NCBI GenBank assembly: GCA_944472155.2
Contig: OX235275.1
Coordinates: forward strand, 30,184,865-30,248,864
DNA: 64,000 nucleotides
Source of the DNA: Trichobilharzia szidati
Taxonomy: Eukaryota; Platyhelminthes; Trematoda; Strigeidida; Schistosomatidae
Reading direction: 5' to 3'
Shown: positions 22,830-34,896 of the stretch, piece after piece
Layout: the number at the start of each line of letters is the position of its first letter
Position numbering within the stretch: the first letter of the stretch is position 1
Position numbers and translations under genes: made by a program
The notes under the pieces: model-generated
Databases searched by the model: none
Told to the model about the DNA's origin: nothing
The model's input: the letters and a program-made list of their open reading frames with translations, nothing else

Positions 22830-23525
22830 TCCTGCATAGTATCATGGCAGCAAGCTCTGTGTATTCTGTGCATCAGCGAACGGATCAGGTTTCCTTTTGT
22901 ATACAGTGGAACCTAAGTGCGAAAGTAAGTAAGTTGTGCGCTGCATGTCAGCTGTCTGTAGATGGATCTTTCCGAGGGATGCATCTTGTTCCCGTCTTGT
23001 CAACTAGACGTTCATGAAAAATATTTTTGGGTCACTATCCTTCTCTAGTGTGAGGTGACTTGCTAGATGACACCTGTTGAAAAAGCCAATGATGTTCTCT
23101 AAATTCTGCTCATTGTTGGAGATAATGATGGAGGCGTCGTCCACATATCTCTTGTAGAATACAAATCTGTCAATCATTTTCTTCAGATCTGTGGTTTCTA
23201 GCATTCACATGAGGAAGTCTGTGAGCAACGAGTCAAGTTTTTAGCCAATAGCTATACTATCGTTTCATCGATATATGTCGATATTCAAAGCGAATTAGAC
23301 GTTGACTATGCATGTAAATAGGAGTTCGCTTCATATATTCAGTGAGTATACCAATATTCATCTCCTTTGAATCATTAATTTCACATATATGGCATATTGT
23401 TTCGGTTAGTGGGAAGTTTGTGATAAATGACACCATATATATTGAGTACACGATTTGATTGAACATACTGATGTCTCCAATGGTATTGACAAAATCAAAG
23501 GAATCCCGACACAATGAGATAATAA
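22830..23525 (-). mobile_element. Penelope-like reverse transcriptase fragment with YVDD
   Basis: On the minus strand, in order: DSFDFVNTIGDIS (23.50 kb), FITNFPLTETICHICEIND (23.40 kb), then FVFYKRYVDDASIIISNNEQ (23.12 kb). The last is the Penelope RT palm with both catalytic aspartates. It is followed by NLENIIGFFNRCHLASHLTLE. One or two frame breaks separate the pieces. The N-terminal part and the GIY-YIG domain are absent here. Downstream of the RT the sequence continues into the LQTADMQRTTYLLSHLG repeat also seen at 5690-5850. Confidence 0.8.
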
Positions 23526-23614
23526 TGCAGGTTAAAGTTAATGAGAATATAGTGAACTACAGAGCCGAAGAAAGCTCAGCAGTCGTTGTGTTATGAATAA
23601 GCCTGACTTCTTAA

Positions 23615-25795
23615 CCGAAATGTATTATTGTTATTATTATTGTTCCCTTGGGTTCCTAGTGGAACATAGGGCTTCAACTGCACGTCTCCACTTGCTTCTG
23701 TCTTCTGCCGTACTTTTCACTTGCATCCATGTTAGTTCATGCTGTTTCAGCTCCTCTTCACACGATCTCCTCCATGTCACACCTTGGACGTCCCACTCGC
23801 CGCTTCCCTTTCGGGTTCCACTCGACGGCCTGACGCCCGATGTCACCCAGTGGCCACCTCAGCGAGTGTCCAATCCATCTCCATTTTCTCCTGCATATTT
23901 GTTGGGCGATTCATTATGGTTTTGTTTGTTCCCATAGTTTCTTGTTGGTGATTCTTTCCGGCCATCTGATCTTCAGTATAGAACGAAGACAGTTGTTGAT
24001 AAAGGTCTGCAGCCTGTTGAAAATATTCTTGGTGACCCGCCAAGTTTCTGATCCGTATAGCAAAACTGACTTGACGTTTGTATTGAAAATCCGAATTTTG
24101 TTGTTGATGCTGAGTGACAGCAGAAGATTTTCAGATTGGTTTCAGGTTGATGAATGTTTTTCTCGCCTTCCCGATTCTCGATTTGACATCCTCGTCCTTT
24201 CCTCCTGTAGTTGAGACAATGCTCCCTAGATAAGTGAAACAAGTAACCTCTTTCAAATCCCTCCCGTTGATGGTGATTGGTACTGGATGTTGCTGCTGCT
24301 GTTGTTGTTGGTTGGTTATTTTCATAACCTCCGTCTTGTCTATGTTCACCTGGAGTCCTGTCTTTGCTGCCAGCCTCTTCGACCAGTTTATCGGTTTTCG
24401 CTTGTAAGTCTTCGATTTTGTGTGCCATCAAACATAAATCATCCGCGAAATCCAGGTCTTCTAGGTTCTTCACGTCGGTCCAGGATATCCCTGTCTTCTT
24501 GTTTCCACTGTCTGACGCATAATCCAGTCCACCACAATTAGGAATATCATTGATGATAATAAGCACCCTTGTATGACTCCTGTGTTTACTCCAAACGCTT
24601 CACTGAGTTTTCCGTTGTGGATCACTTGACATGTGCCATTGTCGTACAGCTGTTGAATAAGGTTGATGAATATTTGTGGTACACCGTAGTACTCGAGTAG
24701 TTTCCAAATTACTTTGCGGTCAACGCTGTCAAAGGCCCTCTCAGAGTCTATGAAGTTGAGGTAGAGATTTGATTGCCATTCCATGCTTTGTTCGATGATA
24801 ATGCGTAGAGTTGCAATTTGGTCAGAACATGATTTTCCTTTCCTGAATCCAGCTTGTTCTGGTCGGAGTTCTGTATCCAGTGCGTCCTTGATTCTCTCCA
24901 GGATGATGCGACTCAGGATTTTACTTGGCGTCGACAGGAGCATGATTCCTCGCCAGTTCTTGCAGAGTCCTAAGTCGCCCTTCTTTGGTAGTTTCACTAG
25001 GTAACCTTTCCTTCAGGCAGTGGGCACTTTTCCCTCTTTCCAGACTTTTTGCAATAATGGAGTCAGCATATCTGCTGTCTTTTCTGAGTCCGCTTTCAGT
25101 GCTTCAGGGGGTATTCCATCTGGTCCAGCTGCTTTTCCAGCTTTCAGAAGCTTGATCGCTTTCAAGACTTCAGCTCTCGTTGGAGGATTGATGTCAACTT
25201 GCAGTTGTGTACGTGCTGTTTTGGTATTTCTGGACGGGTTGTAGGTGGTGGTCGGTTCAAGAGTCCTTTGAAGTAGTTCGCCTATTGTTTAATCTGTTTT
25301 TCTTCCTTGGTAATTAGGTTCCCTTGGCTGTCTTTTATAGATTTCACTTGTGTTGATCTCCTCCCGGGTAGAGACTTGGTTATCTGATATAGTGTCCTCA
25401 GGTCCCTTTTGCCTGCTGCCTTCTCAGCTTCAGTAGCCAGATTGTCGTAGAATTGTCTTTTGTCCTTCCTAGCACTCTTCTTCACTTCTTTATCCAGTGC
25501 TGTGTAAGTTGAACTCAGCGTCTCATTCTCTTGTCCGTCATTGCATTGAATCATTTTCTCTTTCACCATTCTCCTCTCCTCTATTAGCTTCCAAGTGTCC
25601 ATTGAGAGCCATTCCTTGTCTTGTTTCTTCTTTCTTCCTAAAACCGTTGAACACGTTTCGTTAAAAATCCCCTTCAGAGAGTTCCAATGGTCTTCCACGC
25701 ATGATTCCTCAGAGATGCCACGTAGTGTTTCCTGCTTTGCTCTGACAGTCGCAGTGAAAGTGTCCTTTGTGGTTGTGTCCTTCAGTTTTTAAGGG
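23615..25795 (-). mobile_element. RTE-type non-LTR retrotransposon, 5'-truncated, best preserved
   Basis: Minus-strand order: a linker (25698-25282) with DKEWLSMDTWKLIEERRMVK, a pre-RT segment with AGKAAGPDGIPPEALKADS (about 25.1 kb), and the RT (24997-24470) with NWRGIMLLSTPSKILSRII and LRPEQAGFRKGKSCSDQI. The catalytic FADD appears in LDFADDLCLMAHK (about 24.44 kb). The thumb region with FTYLGSIVSTTGG follows, then the C-terminal tail ending EALCSTRNPREQ at 23640. The 3' end runs into an ATT-rich trinucleotide tail (23617-23640), as RTE elements do. The endonuclease is missing (5' truncation near 25795) and a few frameshifts and stops separate the frames, so it is not autonomous. This resembles schistosome RTE families such as SR2/Perere; the exact family is not assigned. 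Confidence 0.85.
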
Positions 25796-26700
25796 GGTTT
25801 AACTTGCAAGATGTAGTTCTTATTAATTGACGGACTTTAATTTTGGAAAATATTAACTGACATTGATTTAAGTGAAACGACTTAGAGACAGTTACCAGCG
25901 TCGTTGAGAAAATTGGACCGACAAGGCGATATTTTAAATAAGCATATAGCCAACATGCTTCCAGGATAATACGAGTTAATTCATTTCGTCGATTCTCATC
26001 ATGCGCGTGCATTCCAAATAAATTACTTAAGTGTTACTACAGTTTCTTCTGAACATAAGTTCAACAAAGATTTCAAGTTACATTAAAGGAGTTATAAGCA
26101 ACAAAAATTCAAAGATGATGTAAGTGGACAATTATTCACTGTTAAAATAATAATGAGACAAAAGACTGGAGTTCTGATTTCTCTTGTAAACAAAGATGAA
26201 TTGAAGACAAATACATAATAGAAAAATAGAGTTAATGTAACCATGTTATGATGGGGAGATCAGGAAGGTGCGGGTGAATAATGAAGTGAAATTATAGAAA
26301 TAGAAAAAATTATATAATTTAGTAGATTTTCAATGCATATATGTATATATATACATATATAGTGAGTTCAACTCAGTGAAAGTCCCAAACAAGAAGTCTT
26401 CATTGAGAAGAAGATATCGATCGCTTATGTGTCTTTTTCTAAGATTAACAATGTGAATCTTTCCAATATGTGATAAAATGTCAGATCGTCAAGAGAGGCC
26501 ATACTGTGAAGCGATGTGTTCCGCATGATACCACGTTTGACATAGATGAGATCATGTCACATGGCAATGAAAGCTTATGTGCAGTGATGCATGCAGCCTA
26601 AAGTGACACCAGAAAATCGACCTGGATGGGAATAAATCAAGGAAGATTTGTGGTTCACTGAAAACGCAATGAGCGAATGAATAATGCAAATATTATAGGA
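25796..26700. other. No gene; contains a TA-rich tract
   Basis: A TATATG/ATATAC tract lies at about 26334-26361. Bases 26450-26640 match 38255-38435 upstream of the RTE fragment in U1. No coding sequence seen. Confidence 0.4.
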
Positions 26701-26704
26701 ACAA

Positions 26705-27140
26705 GTCGTGGAAGCATATGAAGATAGCAGAAGATCTCAGTCCTGTGAACGATTCATGTCTAATTTCACATGAATTGAAAAACGTACGGATGAAAAACGA
26801 CCGAATATCTGGAGGAGCAGACAGTGCATACAGGACTTCTAGTGAACATGGAGTAGGTGGAAGTGATCGAGATACCCATGCACCACCAAAAACAACCAGC
26901 ACAAATAACAGTCCACTGGAGATATTTGACAGAGGCAACTTCCTCCACTCATTTAGAAACCATCAAATCAACAAGAGGTAGTGGACTGTAACAACAGTCA
27001 CAATTGGAAGGGCATCATACAATAATCATCATTATCATTCTCAAATCCGTTTGGAGATCCTGTGCACTCAGCCAGCATGAACAACGAGTTTCGGATTTTG
27101 AACACCAATGAGATAATAGACAGTTGATATATATTGGTCA
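26705..27140 (+). mobile_element. RTE C-terminal fragment
   Basis: Plus-strand frames read PPKTTSTNNSPLEIFDRGNF followed by LHSF, the position of the RTE FTYLGS region. Then come IGRAS and FRILNTN, matching the thumb/C-terminal part of the element. Several frame shifts. A direct repeat of its end is at 28240-28390. Confidence 0.5.
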
Positions 27141-28235
27141 GATAATTGCCAAACGCATTACAAGAAACAAGACATGGCAAGACATCGCCTGACATTTCAA
27201 ACACACTGAAGCGTTATCCATTAGACCACTAATGGGCAAAGTGGGATCGTCATTACCAGTAGGTGATACATCAACACCAATCAATCATCTCGGCTCAATG
27301 TATCAGGTTTACATTGAATTCATTTTTCATGTCAATCGACCATTCAAAAATATTCTTCACACTGATACCACATCCTTGAAATAATGTAAAAGATTTATAG
27401 CTCAGGTGGATAATATTGAATTAGTTGTGTCCCTTGAGGAGCTGGCTGATTTAATTGCGAAGCTATCTTTGTCCACATTCTAGACAACACTACCTCATCG
27501 CGGGTTTTATTATGGAATGAACCTATTTGAAGTCTCCACGAATGATAATATAATTGTACCTGCTGGTAACCATTGACCTGATTGGTTATTAATTGCGTCT
27601 CCAATGATCAATTTTTTGACTTGGAATTGGAAATTCTCGTCACATGATTTACTTTTCATTAGTTGGTAAATTTGGTTATTATTATTATGTTTGTTAATTG
27701 TCGATTTACCCGAGTACCAAGCGATTACTGTCTGATTTTTCTTCTATTTAAAATTCCCTCATTTTCCAGTCGAGTTAGTGTCCATAACTCTCTGCATGCA
27801 TTGAAATGGAAGAAAATATATATATATACCATGTCTTTCTACAGCTTATTTGTGTTCTTTTTTGTATATGACATGAATTTTATCCTCTTTTTCTCTTGAA
27901 TTGATCTTTTCATTTGCACAATATCGAATGAAGTGATTAGGCTGGCTAGCTAGCCAGATGACTGTCTTACTTGTGTGCTTTATCTGATTCCATCTGAGTT
28001 AATCTTCCAGCTGTTATTTCAGAGATCATTTTAATACATGGTGGAATGAACTTTCTTGCAGTCTTTACTGGTGGTTTCTTGTTGGTGTTGGTGAATTGAT
28101 TTTAAAGAGAATTTAAGCTTAAATTGTGGGGATATCTATTCTTTTAGAAGGAGTTCAGTAGGTTTATCTCCAACATTGTCTTCAACACTGGAGTGTTACA
28201 GTGTGTGATTGAACTCTTTCAAACAACAAATGGAT
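27141..28235. other. No recognisable gene
   Basis: AT-rich sequence with short open frames, including one with a hydrophobic stretch near 27663-27899 that has no splice or family support. Confidence 0.35.
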
Positions 28236-28239
28236 TGTA

Positions 28240-28390
28240 AGAAAAATTCAACAACAGTCACACCTGGAAAGGTATGATCCAATCATCATCAACATCAATC
28301 TCAAATCCATTTGAAGATTCTGTACACTCAGCCAGCATGAACAACGAGTTTTGGATTTTCAACAACAATATGATATTATTCAGTTACTGC
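28240..28390 (+). mobile_element. RTE C-terminal fragment, direct repeat of 26990-27140
   Basis: Near-identical text around CACTCAGCCAGCATGAACAA in both places. It is interrupted soon after, where the CR1-like insertion begins. Confidence 0.55.
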
Positions 28391-28444
28391 GTATTGGTGT
28401 GATTATTACAACACGGCTAACTCCTACAATTCGTTAACTCTCGC

Positions 28445-29195
28445 ATCCTGCCTATTATTCTCTTTTGTTCCTCCTTAGTTTTTCCCGGGCTACTGACATA
28501 TTACGCTATAACATATTACGCAGGATGTCAAAGGTTGTCAGCAGGGTAAGCAACGTGCCACGTAACCAACTTGTTAATATTCTGGTCGACAGGCACATGG
28601 ACTCATGTGAAAAATGGGCGAAATCCATTTTATCTAACTCACACCACCCTCTTCACTCACAACTCTCCCCTTGCATCTCATCAGGCAAAACCAGAAGCCT
28701 ATATAGGAAACTATATGCTGACACCAGCAAGTACAAAAACTCAACCATACCCTACTTAGCTCGTGTTCTGTGAGCTAAAGAAAGCATTTGCCGTGGCACC
28801 TATAATTCACTAAATAGTCAGCAATACAACTGGATCTCGTCTTTCCAACTCATATCATTTATAGGTACAACATTGTCTTTCTTTCTTTTCCTTTTCTCTC
28901 TCTTTTTTTTCCGTTTTGTGCTGCTTTTTTTCTTTCACTCGCTTTCGCCAGTAAATACTACAACACCTACTTTTCTAACACCTTCAAACACTGTTCAGCT
29001 TTGACTTTGCTACCGACTTCCCAATATGTTGTTGTCATAATGAACTGAGATCTCCTTAATCTATGTAGAATTCTATTTACTGATAATGTACTAACTGGAT
29101 GCAATACTATAGTAAACAAAATGCTGAGAATTCCATTCTGTATCACAAGTACTGTTTTGGAATAAAGCAAATTATTATTATTAAAAAAGAAACAT
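28445..29195 (+). mobile_element. CR1/SR1-like non-LTR retrotransposon, 3' end
   Basis: A 102-codon open frame (28465-28773) containing VSRVSNVPRNQLVNILVDRH resembles the extreme C-terminus of a CR1-type pol protein. It is followed by about 400 bases of pyrimidine-rich 3' UTR, an AATAAAG near 29160 and an ATT trinucleotide tail plus A run (29170-29188). The intact open frame and tail suggest a fairly recent, severely 5'-truncated insertion. The assignment to CR1 rather than another non-LTR clade is an inference from tail type and resemblance. Confidence 0.5.
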
Positions 29196-29654
29196 TTGAA
29201 AGAGCTTCTGCATACTGTTATCATCAACGGCTTTCCGTCGCTTCATATTCATCTTGTGATTGCCAGACGAAAAGAATTGGCGACAGGAATCTCTTCATTT
29301 AAACAAATTTATCAAGAAAATAGTGCTCAACAAATATGTAGGAAAAAATTGAGATGGATAGAATGGACACACGTTGAGAAGGTCGTTGTGTGACATCATT
29401 CGTCAGGCCATTGCTCGAGTTGATCTCGAATTGAAAGTAAAGAATGTGGCGGTGATCCGAGGTTTACATCGGTACCATCAGCAGAAGGGGAGATGAGAGA
29501 TTGTGGACAAATACGGGCAAAGCTAAAGTGAAAAGCAGGAAATATAACAAACTGAAGACATGCTGCCGGAACTTCATGTTCCACTCGGACATCAAAGGAA
29601 CAATAATGACACATATTCTCGTTTCTATGAATACGCGCTCAACTAGAGATTATA
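29196..29654. other. Repeat-derived, no gene
   Basis: About 29450-29650 matches 6370-6550, the flank inside inverted repeat 1. No coding sequence recognised. Confidence 0.4.
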
Positions 29655-30295
29655 ATCAGCCTCTTACCACACCAGAGTGTATGTTATCATTTGAGGGAGG
29701 GAATATCAAATAGGCTCAGCAGGATAATGAGGTGAAAGACAGTCAGTCCAAAGCGTAATTATTGAAAATAATCAATACAAAACACTAATGACTATTTCAT
29801 TATAAAATCTTCTCTTATTTGACCAAAAAGTATAGAAACACAATCGAAAGTAGACGGTGAGATGAGACAAGATGAAAGCGCCTTTCTGAATTTCACCGGT
29901 GCACTTTTTGACAAAAGTGCATGCCGACAATATTGTGTTCATTTATTAGCTGCATTCCAATCAGTCTGAGAAGACACGCGTTGTCAATTAACTGTACATA
30001 GAAATGGCATAGAAGTGTAATTATTTGTGTGTTTCAACAATCATTATCGATCTTTTAATAATGCGAATTTCAGTTAACCTACTTGAAACAGCTTAGGCAT
30101 AGAAATTTGCTGGTGATGAAGCTGCTTAGTTGGTTACATATTTCTGATCATTCACAATAACAATCATTGCGCGTTAGGCGCTGGTTGTTACATTTTGTGT
30201 AGAGGAAGAGGGAATATCATTCAGCGGTGATGTTCAGTGGGTTTCAGAGATCATCTATGAGTGGTTTGCAGAGCAAGTCTTTTTGTTTTTTCGTT
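29655..30295 (-). repeat. Inverted repeat 2, right arm
   Basis: Reverse complement of 21770-22285 and related to 6568-7150. It stands at the left edge of the MEG-B block. Confidence 0.8.
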
Positions 30296-31373
30296 GATAT
30301 TGAAAGTGGATTACCGCCAGTGGCTATATATATATCTCACTTAGTGGAAGAAGGCTGACCATGTCAGAGTTGCAGAGATTGATCAGCTTGACAAATAACA
30401 GTGAATCACGTGAAGAAAGATGTGTTGTGCAATCAGATTTTCATTCCGTCAGTATCATTCCGAAGCTGTTCAATCGCAAATATGCACAGTGAATAGTCTT
30501 AGCAACAGGAGCACTCTCTGCAACCATGTGTCATCAAAAGTGATTTATCTGAGAAAACAGATATCGCTGATCGCTTCAAACTAAGTTAAGAGTAAATAAG
30601 CAAGTTGAGCGCGATAATTTAGCTGACCAGCTTCACTGGAGCTCAAGTTTCGTGAGAATTGGTTTGAATGACAGTCAAGTTAACAAGATCGGTAATAAGC
30701 GGTAGAGAGTAAATGGGCCACATCGGTGCGGGAAGAATATGAACAAATTGTGAAAGGAACAAGAAAGAAGTTGACGAATCAAGAGTTACAGATTAGGTGC
30801 CAAGATAGATCAGGTCCAGTGTAGATCCGATGACTGAAACATAGGGTGAATTTTTGCAGAGTTCAGTATCCAACGTGTGAATCGCGGTTGCTTCTGGAGT
30901 TCGAAGAAGTCTGCTTTGTACTATTTTAGCAGAATTCAAATGTCTTCTATAGATAATTTGAAAGCTGTTTTCAGGGTTGTCTAAGTGGCCTAATAAGATG
31001 CATATACAGGATAAGTGTATATGATGTCATGGAAATCAGTGAATTATTCATGGTTGTATTCCAAATCACTTCTTTAATTAAAACAAATACATCATTAACG
31101 TAAAATTCGCAGAGTTTTGGTTTAATTCTACATGTGGAAATTAATTGTGATCTTTCCATGACGCCTTCAGCTAATAATCCTCATATGGACGATTTCATAC
31201 TCATCAATAATAAAAACAGATTTACATATTTTTGATTGCACACTAGTCAGTAACTAGTGCAATGTGTCTAGTCCTATCTTCGGTGCAGACTGAATTCTAT
31301 CAGTCATGTTTGCAATGTGGCCACCATGCTTGGTGGCTCGCCATTACGGTGCACTGTGAACTGTTGGTATTAG

Positions 31374-33250
31374 ATGGTTGGAGGCAATCGGCAGGAAGTC
31401 GAATACACGAGAGAAGTTGCATCAGACAACAAAATCTCATTTTTAGATATCTTAATTAGGCGATCCAATACAGGAGACTTGGAAACACAAGTGTATGGAA
31501 AATCAACGCCTACAGACTACATACTAAACTACAGTAGTAATAACCCAGTTACCTGCTTAAGAAAATGTGTTCAGACATTGTTCAAAAAAGATAAAGCACA
31601 AACAGTAGCATTCCAGTTTGAAGAGAATGGAGGAGAAATACCTACTGAAGGTCTTCCAAGAAAAATGCAAACCAAAAGACGCGTCCCACTGATAACTGGG
31701 ATAAAAATTTTACTATTTGCAAAGTAATTCGTGTGGACTGTAACAGACAATACATCGGTCAACAAAGTGGGCGTCTCATTCGAATCAGAATCCAAAAACA
31801 TCAATTAGCTGTAAAAGTACATGTTATATATATTCTTTCATGTCAATGCATGTAGATAATTATGGACACCAATTTGATTGAGATTGTAAGATTAATTCAT
31901 TTCCCATCCTTGAATCAAGTCAACCTGTCCCGGATAAGCCTAGCGTTGTTACAACCCAATTATCCATGCCTATCGTGTCTATCCCCCTTTGTTTAATGAA
32001 CTTTGTGTATGTATGTTTTTTTTACATCGATCCGTTTAGTCAGACCGTTGAAATCATGACTCAATCAGAGTATGTTGTGAACTGTTATTTTTGCTGACCC
32101 ATGTCTTACTTTGTACTATTCTGTCGAGTTTATCTTATTTATTGATCTTCATCTGTATCAGCCTACCTGGTTAAGTAGCCAATTATATTCTATCTTTGTG
32201 TCTATGCTCTGTCTATCTCTTAACCGCTCTCTGTTCTATGGCCTGCCTTACTTGGGTTCATTCTTCTACTGACTGCTTACCTGAACGGTCGTGACTGATT
32301 CCGGCTAGTTCGCAATTTCGGCTTTAACGTTATTCCGCTCTGATAGCGGTACCTTGCTTTCTGTTAAGCGTTGTGCTTTGTACTCTTGAAACCGTTAACG
32401 TTTGTTGTATATATAACGTATTGATTTGTTTATTAATAGTACCGTAGAAACAGTGACCAGCTTCTTGTTTGTTCTGGACCGGGATAGCCTTTATCTACGC
32501 GTGACTTAATTTCAAGCGATATTGCGCCCTACAGAGATGATGAAGGAATTTAAAATAGAGGAGACAGCAGAGGGTGATTACAGAACATTCCTAGAAGCTT
32601 GGTACTCAAGTGAGTCAGCCAGCGACTGACAAACATATTGCAATATACCAAATTTACCAGCTAATTAAAAGTAAATCACGCGACAAGAAAGTTCGAATTC
32701 CAAGGCAACGACAGATTGTCAGTCCACTAGTATTCACGAGGACATTTTTCAGGTTACACAATTTTATTATTCATGAAGACACAATTAATCGCAAAATATA
32801 TGTCAACACACACACCTCTATTCCTGAACACCCAGTCGAATCAGTAGACCAAGCGAACGCACTAAACAACTTTAAAATTATCTACGGAGTACTTGCTTAT
32901 TCTGCTAAAATTGTACGAATTCCATTTTCGCTTTCACTATCGCAAATTTGACAGAGTACCGTAGAAACCCATTGAGTTCCTTGACTGTCGAGGGATCCTT
33001 GCTACTTTTTATTTCGTGAATAATTTCCATTCGGACATTAGTAGACAAAAGACAAGTAGTTCAGCAAAGAGTCTCTTTTCGGTGAATTGAACGAAACAAA
33101 CTTCTTGAAACTGCAGAAGCAGTCGCAATTCACACGTTCAATCCTCAACACTGTATACAAAGAGATGTGTTCAGTGAATAAATCAACAGTGGACTTAACC
33201 TATCTAAAAAGCAAAATACATGATTCTCGTTTCGCCTCTTTCTTCCTTGT
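31374..33250 (+). mobile_element. Penelope-like element, RT end plus GIY-YIG endonuclease
   Basis: An open frame at 31374-31727 reads ISFLDILIRRSNTGDLETQV then YGKSTPTDYILNYSSNNPVT, the connector after the Penelope RT palm. After a frameshift, 31726-31820 reads CNRQYIGQQSGRLIRIRIQK followed by HQLAVK, the core of the GIY-YIG endonuclease characteristic of Penelope elements. The C-terminal part resumes after the inserted LTR: EIMKEFKIEE is split around 32540, FLEAWYSSESASD follows near 32590, and LLETAEAVAIHTFNPQ lies near 33103-33150. It is interrupted by the 649-bp solo LTR and by a segment at 32919-33084 absent from the other copy. Confidence 0.8.
31885..32533. mobile_element. Solo LTR, 649 bp
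   Basis: Begins TGTAAGATTAATTC and ends GCGCCCTACA (TG...CA). It is flanked by identical five-base GAGAT copies (31880-31884 and 32534-32538). The duplicated block at about 8068-8084 shows the same site with one GAGAT and no insertion. An internal TATATATAAC run near 32407 could be part of an LTR promoter. Family (Gypsy or BEL type) is not assigned. Confidence 0.9.
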
Positions 33251-33836
33251 TTGTGTACCAATTGAAATATTTTCTTCTTCTACCCCTCATATAATCCCTA
33301 TGCCTTATTCACACAATTATGTCAGCTTGACTGTTTTTCGATTTAATCTTCATTTTAATTGAGCTTTACTCAATGGTCTCAGGTAGCTCACCTCACTTCA
33401 CTTGGGTACTTACTCTTAACTCAGTTTTTAAGCAATACACGTAATTTGCTTTCTAGGATTCAAAATTGTGATGGTACATTCTTGCAGAGACTGGTTCTGC
33501 TGCTAAAACACTTAACTGTACATATATTTACATATATGCGATTGTACAGTTTGACAAGGATATCTGCGGGAAGCGTAACTCCTTGCAGATCGTATTTATC
33601 TTCATATATTACAGAATTGTATTCACGCTGTCACATGTTGTAATAGGTACTGTTACATGCTATGACAGTAGGAGAGTTAGTGAAGTTGATGTCATATTGT
33701 TTGTAGACAACACTGGGACCGGGTGCATCTCATTGGTCGAGTGGGTCATGATGTGACATTTTAGTAGAGACGATCGTCAGCAGACTAGTGTGAGTTCAAT
33801 TATGTAGTGACTGAAGATGTTAGCATGTACCGGTGA
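33251..33836. other. Duplicated non-coding block
   Basis: Matches 8.75-9.46 kb but is about 170 bases shorter. No gene seen. Confidence 0.4.
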
Positions 33837-33859
33837 AATGATTTACGCAAGATGCCCAA

Positions 33860-34075
33860 ACCACTTAGATATATCCTCATCCATAATTATCTGGGATGCA
33901 TTTTGTCCGACACGAAACTGAGAAGACGAAATGTTATCTCGAAGCTCTACTCAGTAAAAAAAATTCCACGAATGCTTCAATCAGCGCTGTCACTAAGGGG
34001 CGGAAGAGTCACAAATTAGCACCAACGAAAAAGTATTCAATTGAGATCCGTTGTACTTTATAGTAGCTATACTGT
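33860..34075 (+). other. Recurrent unassigned frame, block B copy
   Basis: Encodes HNYLGCILSDTKLRRR and, after one frame break, TKKYSIEIRCTL before a stop. It is homologous to the open 74-codon frame at 9463-9687. Function unknown. Confidence 0.3.
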
Positions 34076-34639
34076 GAGACATGTATCCCTGTTCTATATA
34101 GAATTACAAGCAGAAGCATTATTGGCTTCCTTCGGTTACCTAGAAGTGCATTCTGAAGAGATAGATGTCGAGGCAGGTAAGGAACTAGTGCACAGTTGAA
34201 CAAGGAAAGGAGCAGCTGACTTCAGTATGCAGCTAACCGGACAACGAAGTAAAGAATGCTTTGACGAAAATCAATGACACGCCTACGACACACTGGTAAG
34301 TGAAGCTGTTGAGGCTGATCGATAAAGAGACTGCAGACTTTCATTAAAAGCTGTCCTCACTGGCTGGCTCAAAGGTGAGGCTAACTACAAAGGCGTGCAT
34401 AGAACATGATTAAGAGGCGAATTCATACTGAAGTCGTTCCACCAGGACTCCAGTGGACCACCAGAATCATTAAAGCAACCAGTCGAAGTGAAAATTCCAA
34501 GTGATGAACACAGAAACTCAGTCAAACACTGTGAGAAACAGCAGACAAACACAGAATTTCACATACATCATTCAAGGTGTATCAATCACATACAGTGAAA
34601 TGTTATGGAGACATCACTCATCTCACACTGACACAGAAA

Positions 34640-34896
34640 CACCATCCACTGCACAGACACTCACTGAATTATTATCTATCGATTCACCAATCATCAACTC
34701 CATTTCTCTCTCATCCACTCACACAATCACATACTCAGTCAAGAGTGTTTCCATTGGTCACGTTGGACGACCAACTGAAACACGTGTCTGCATCACACTC
34801 ATCCTGCATGGCATATATATACACGTGAATGTTTCCTGTGATATCATCATCATCATCGGCTTCATCATCGACGAGTGTTGTTCCAATTCAGTGAGA
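34640..34896 (+). promoter_or_regulatory. Upstream/promoter region and 5' UTR of MEG-B
   Basis: Nearly identical to 10270-10523, including ATATATATA at 34813-34821, 76 bases before the ATG at 34897, and the TCATCATCAT tract. Only small indels separate the two. Confidence 0.6.

Noticed and set aside
27663..27899. 78-codon frame with hydrophobic C-terminus, considered another secreted small protein
   Set aside because: No signal-peptide exon structure like the MEGs, no second copy, and an AT-rich composition that produces such frames by chance.
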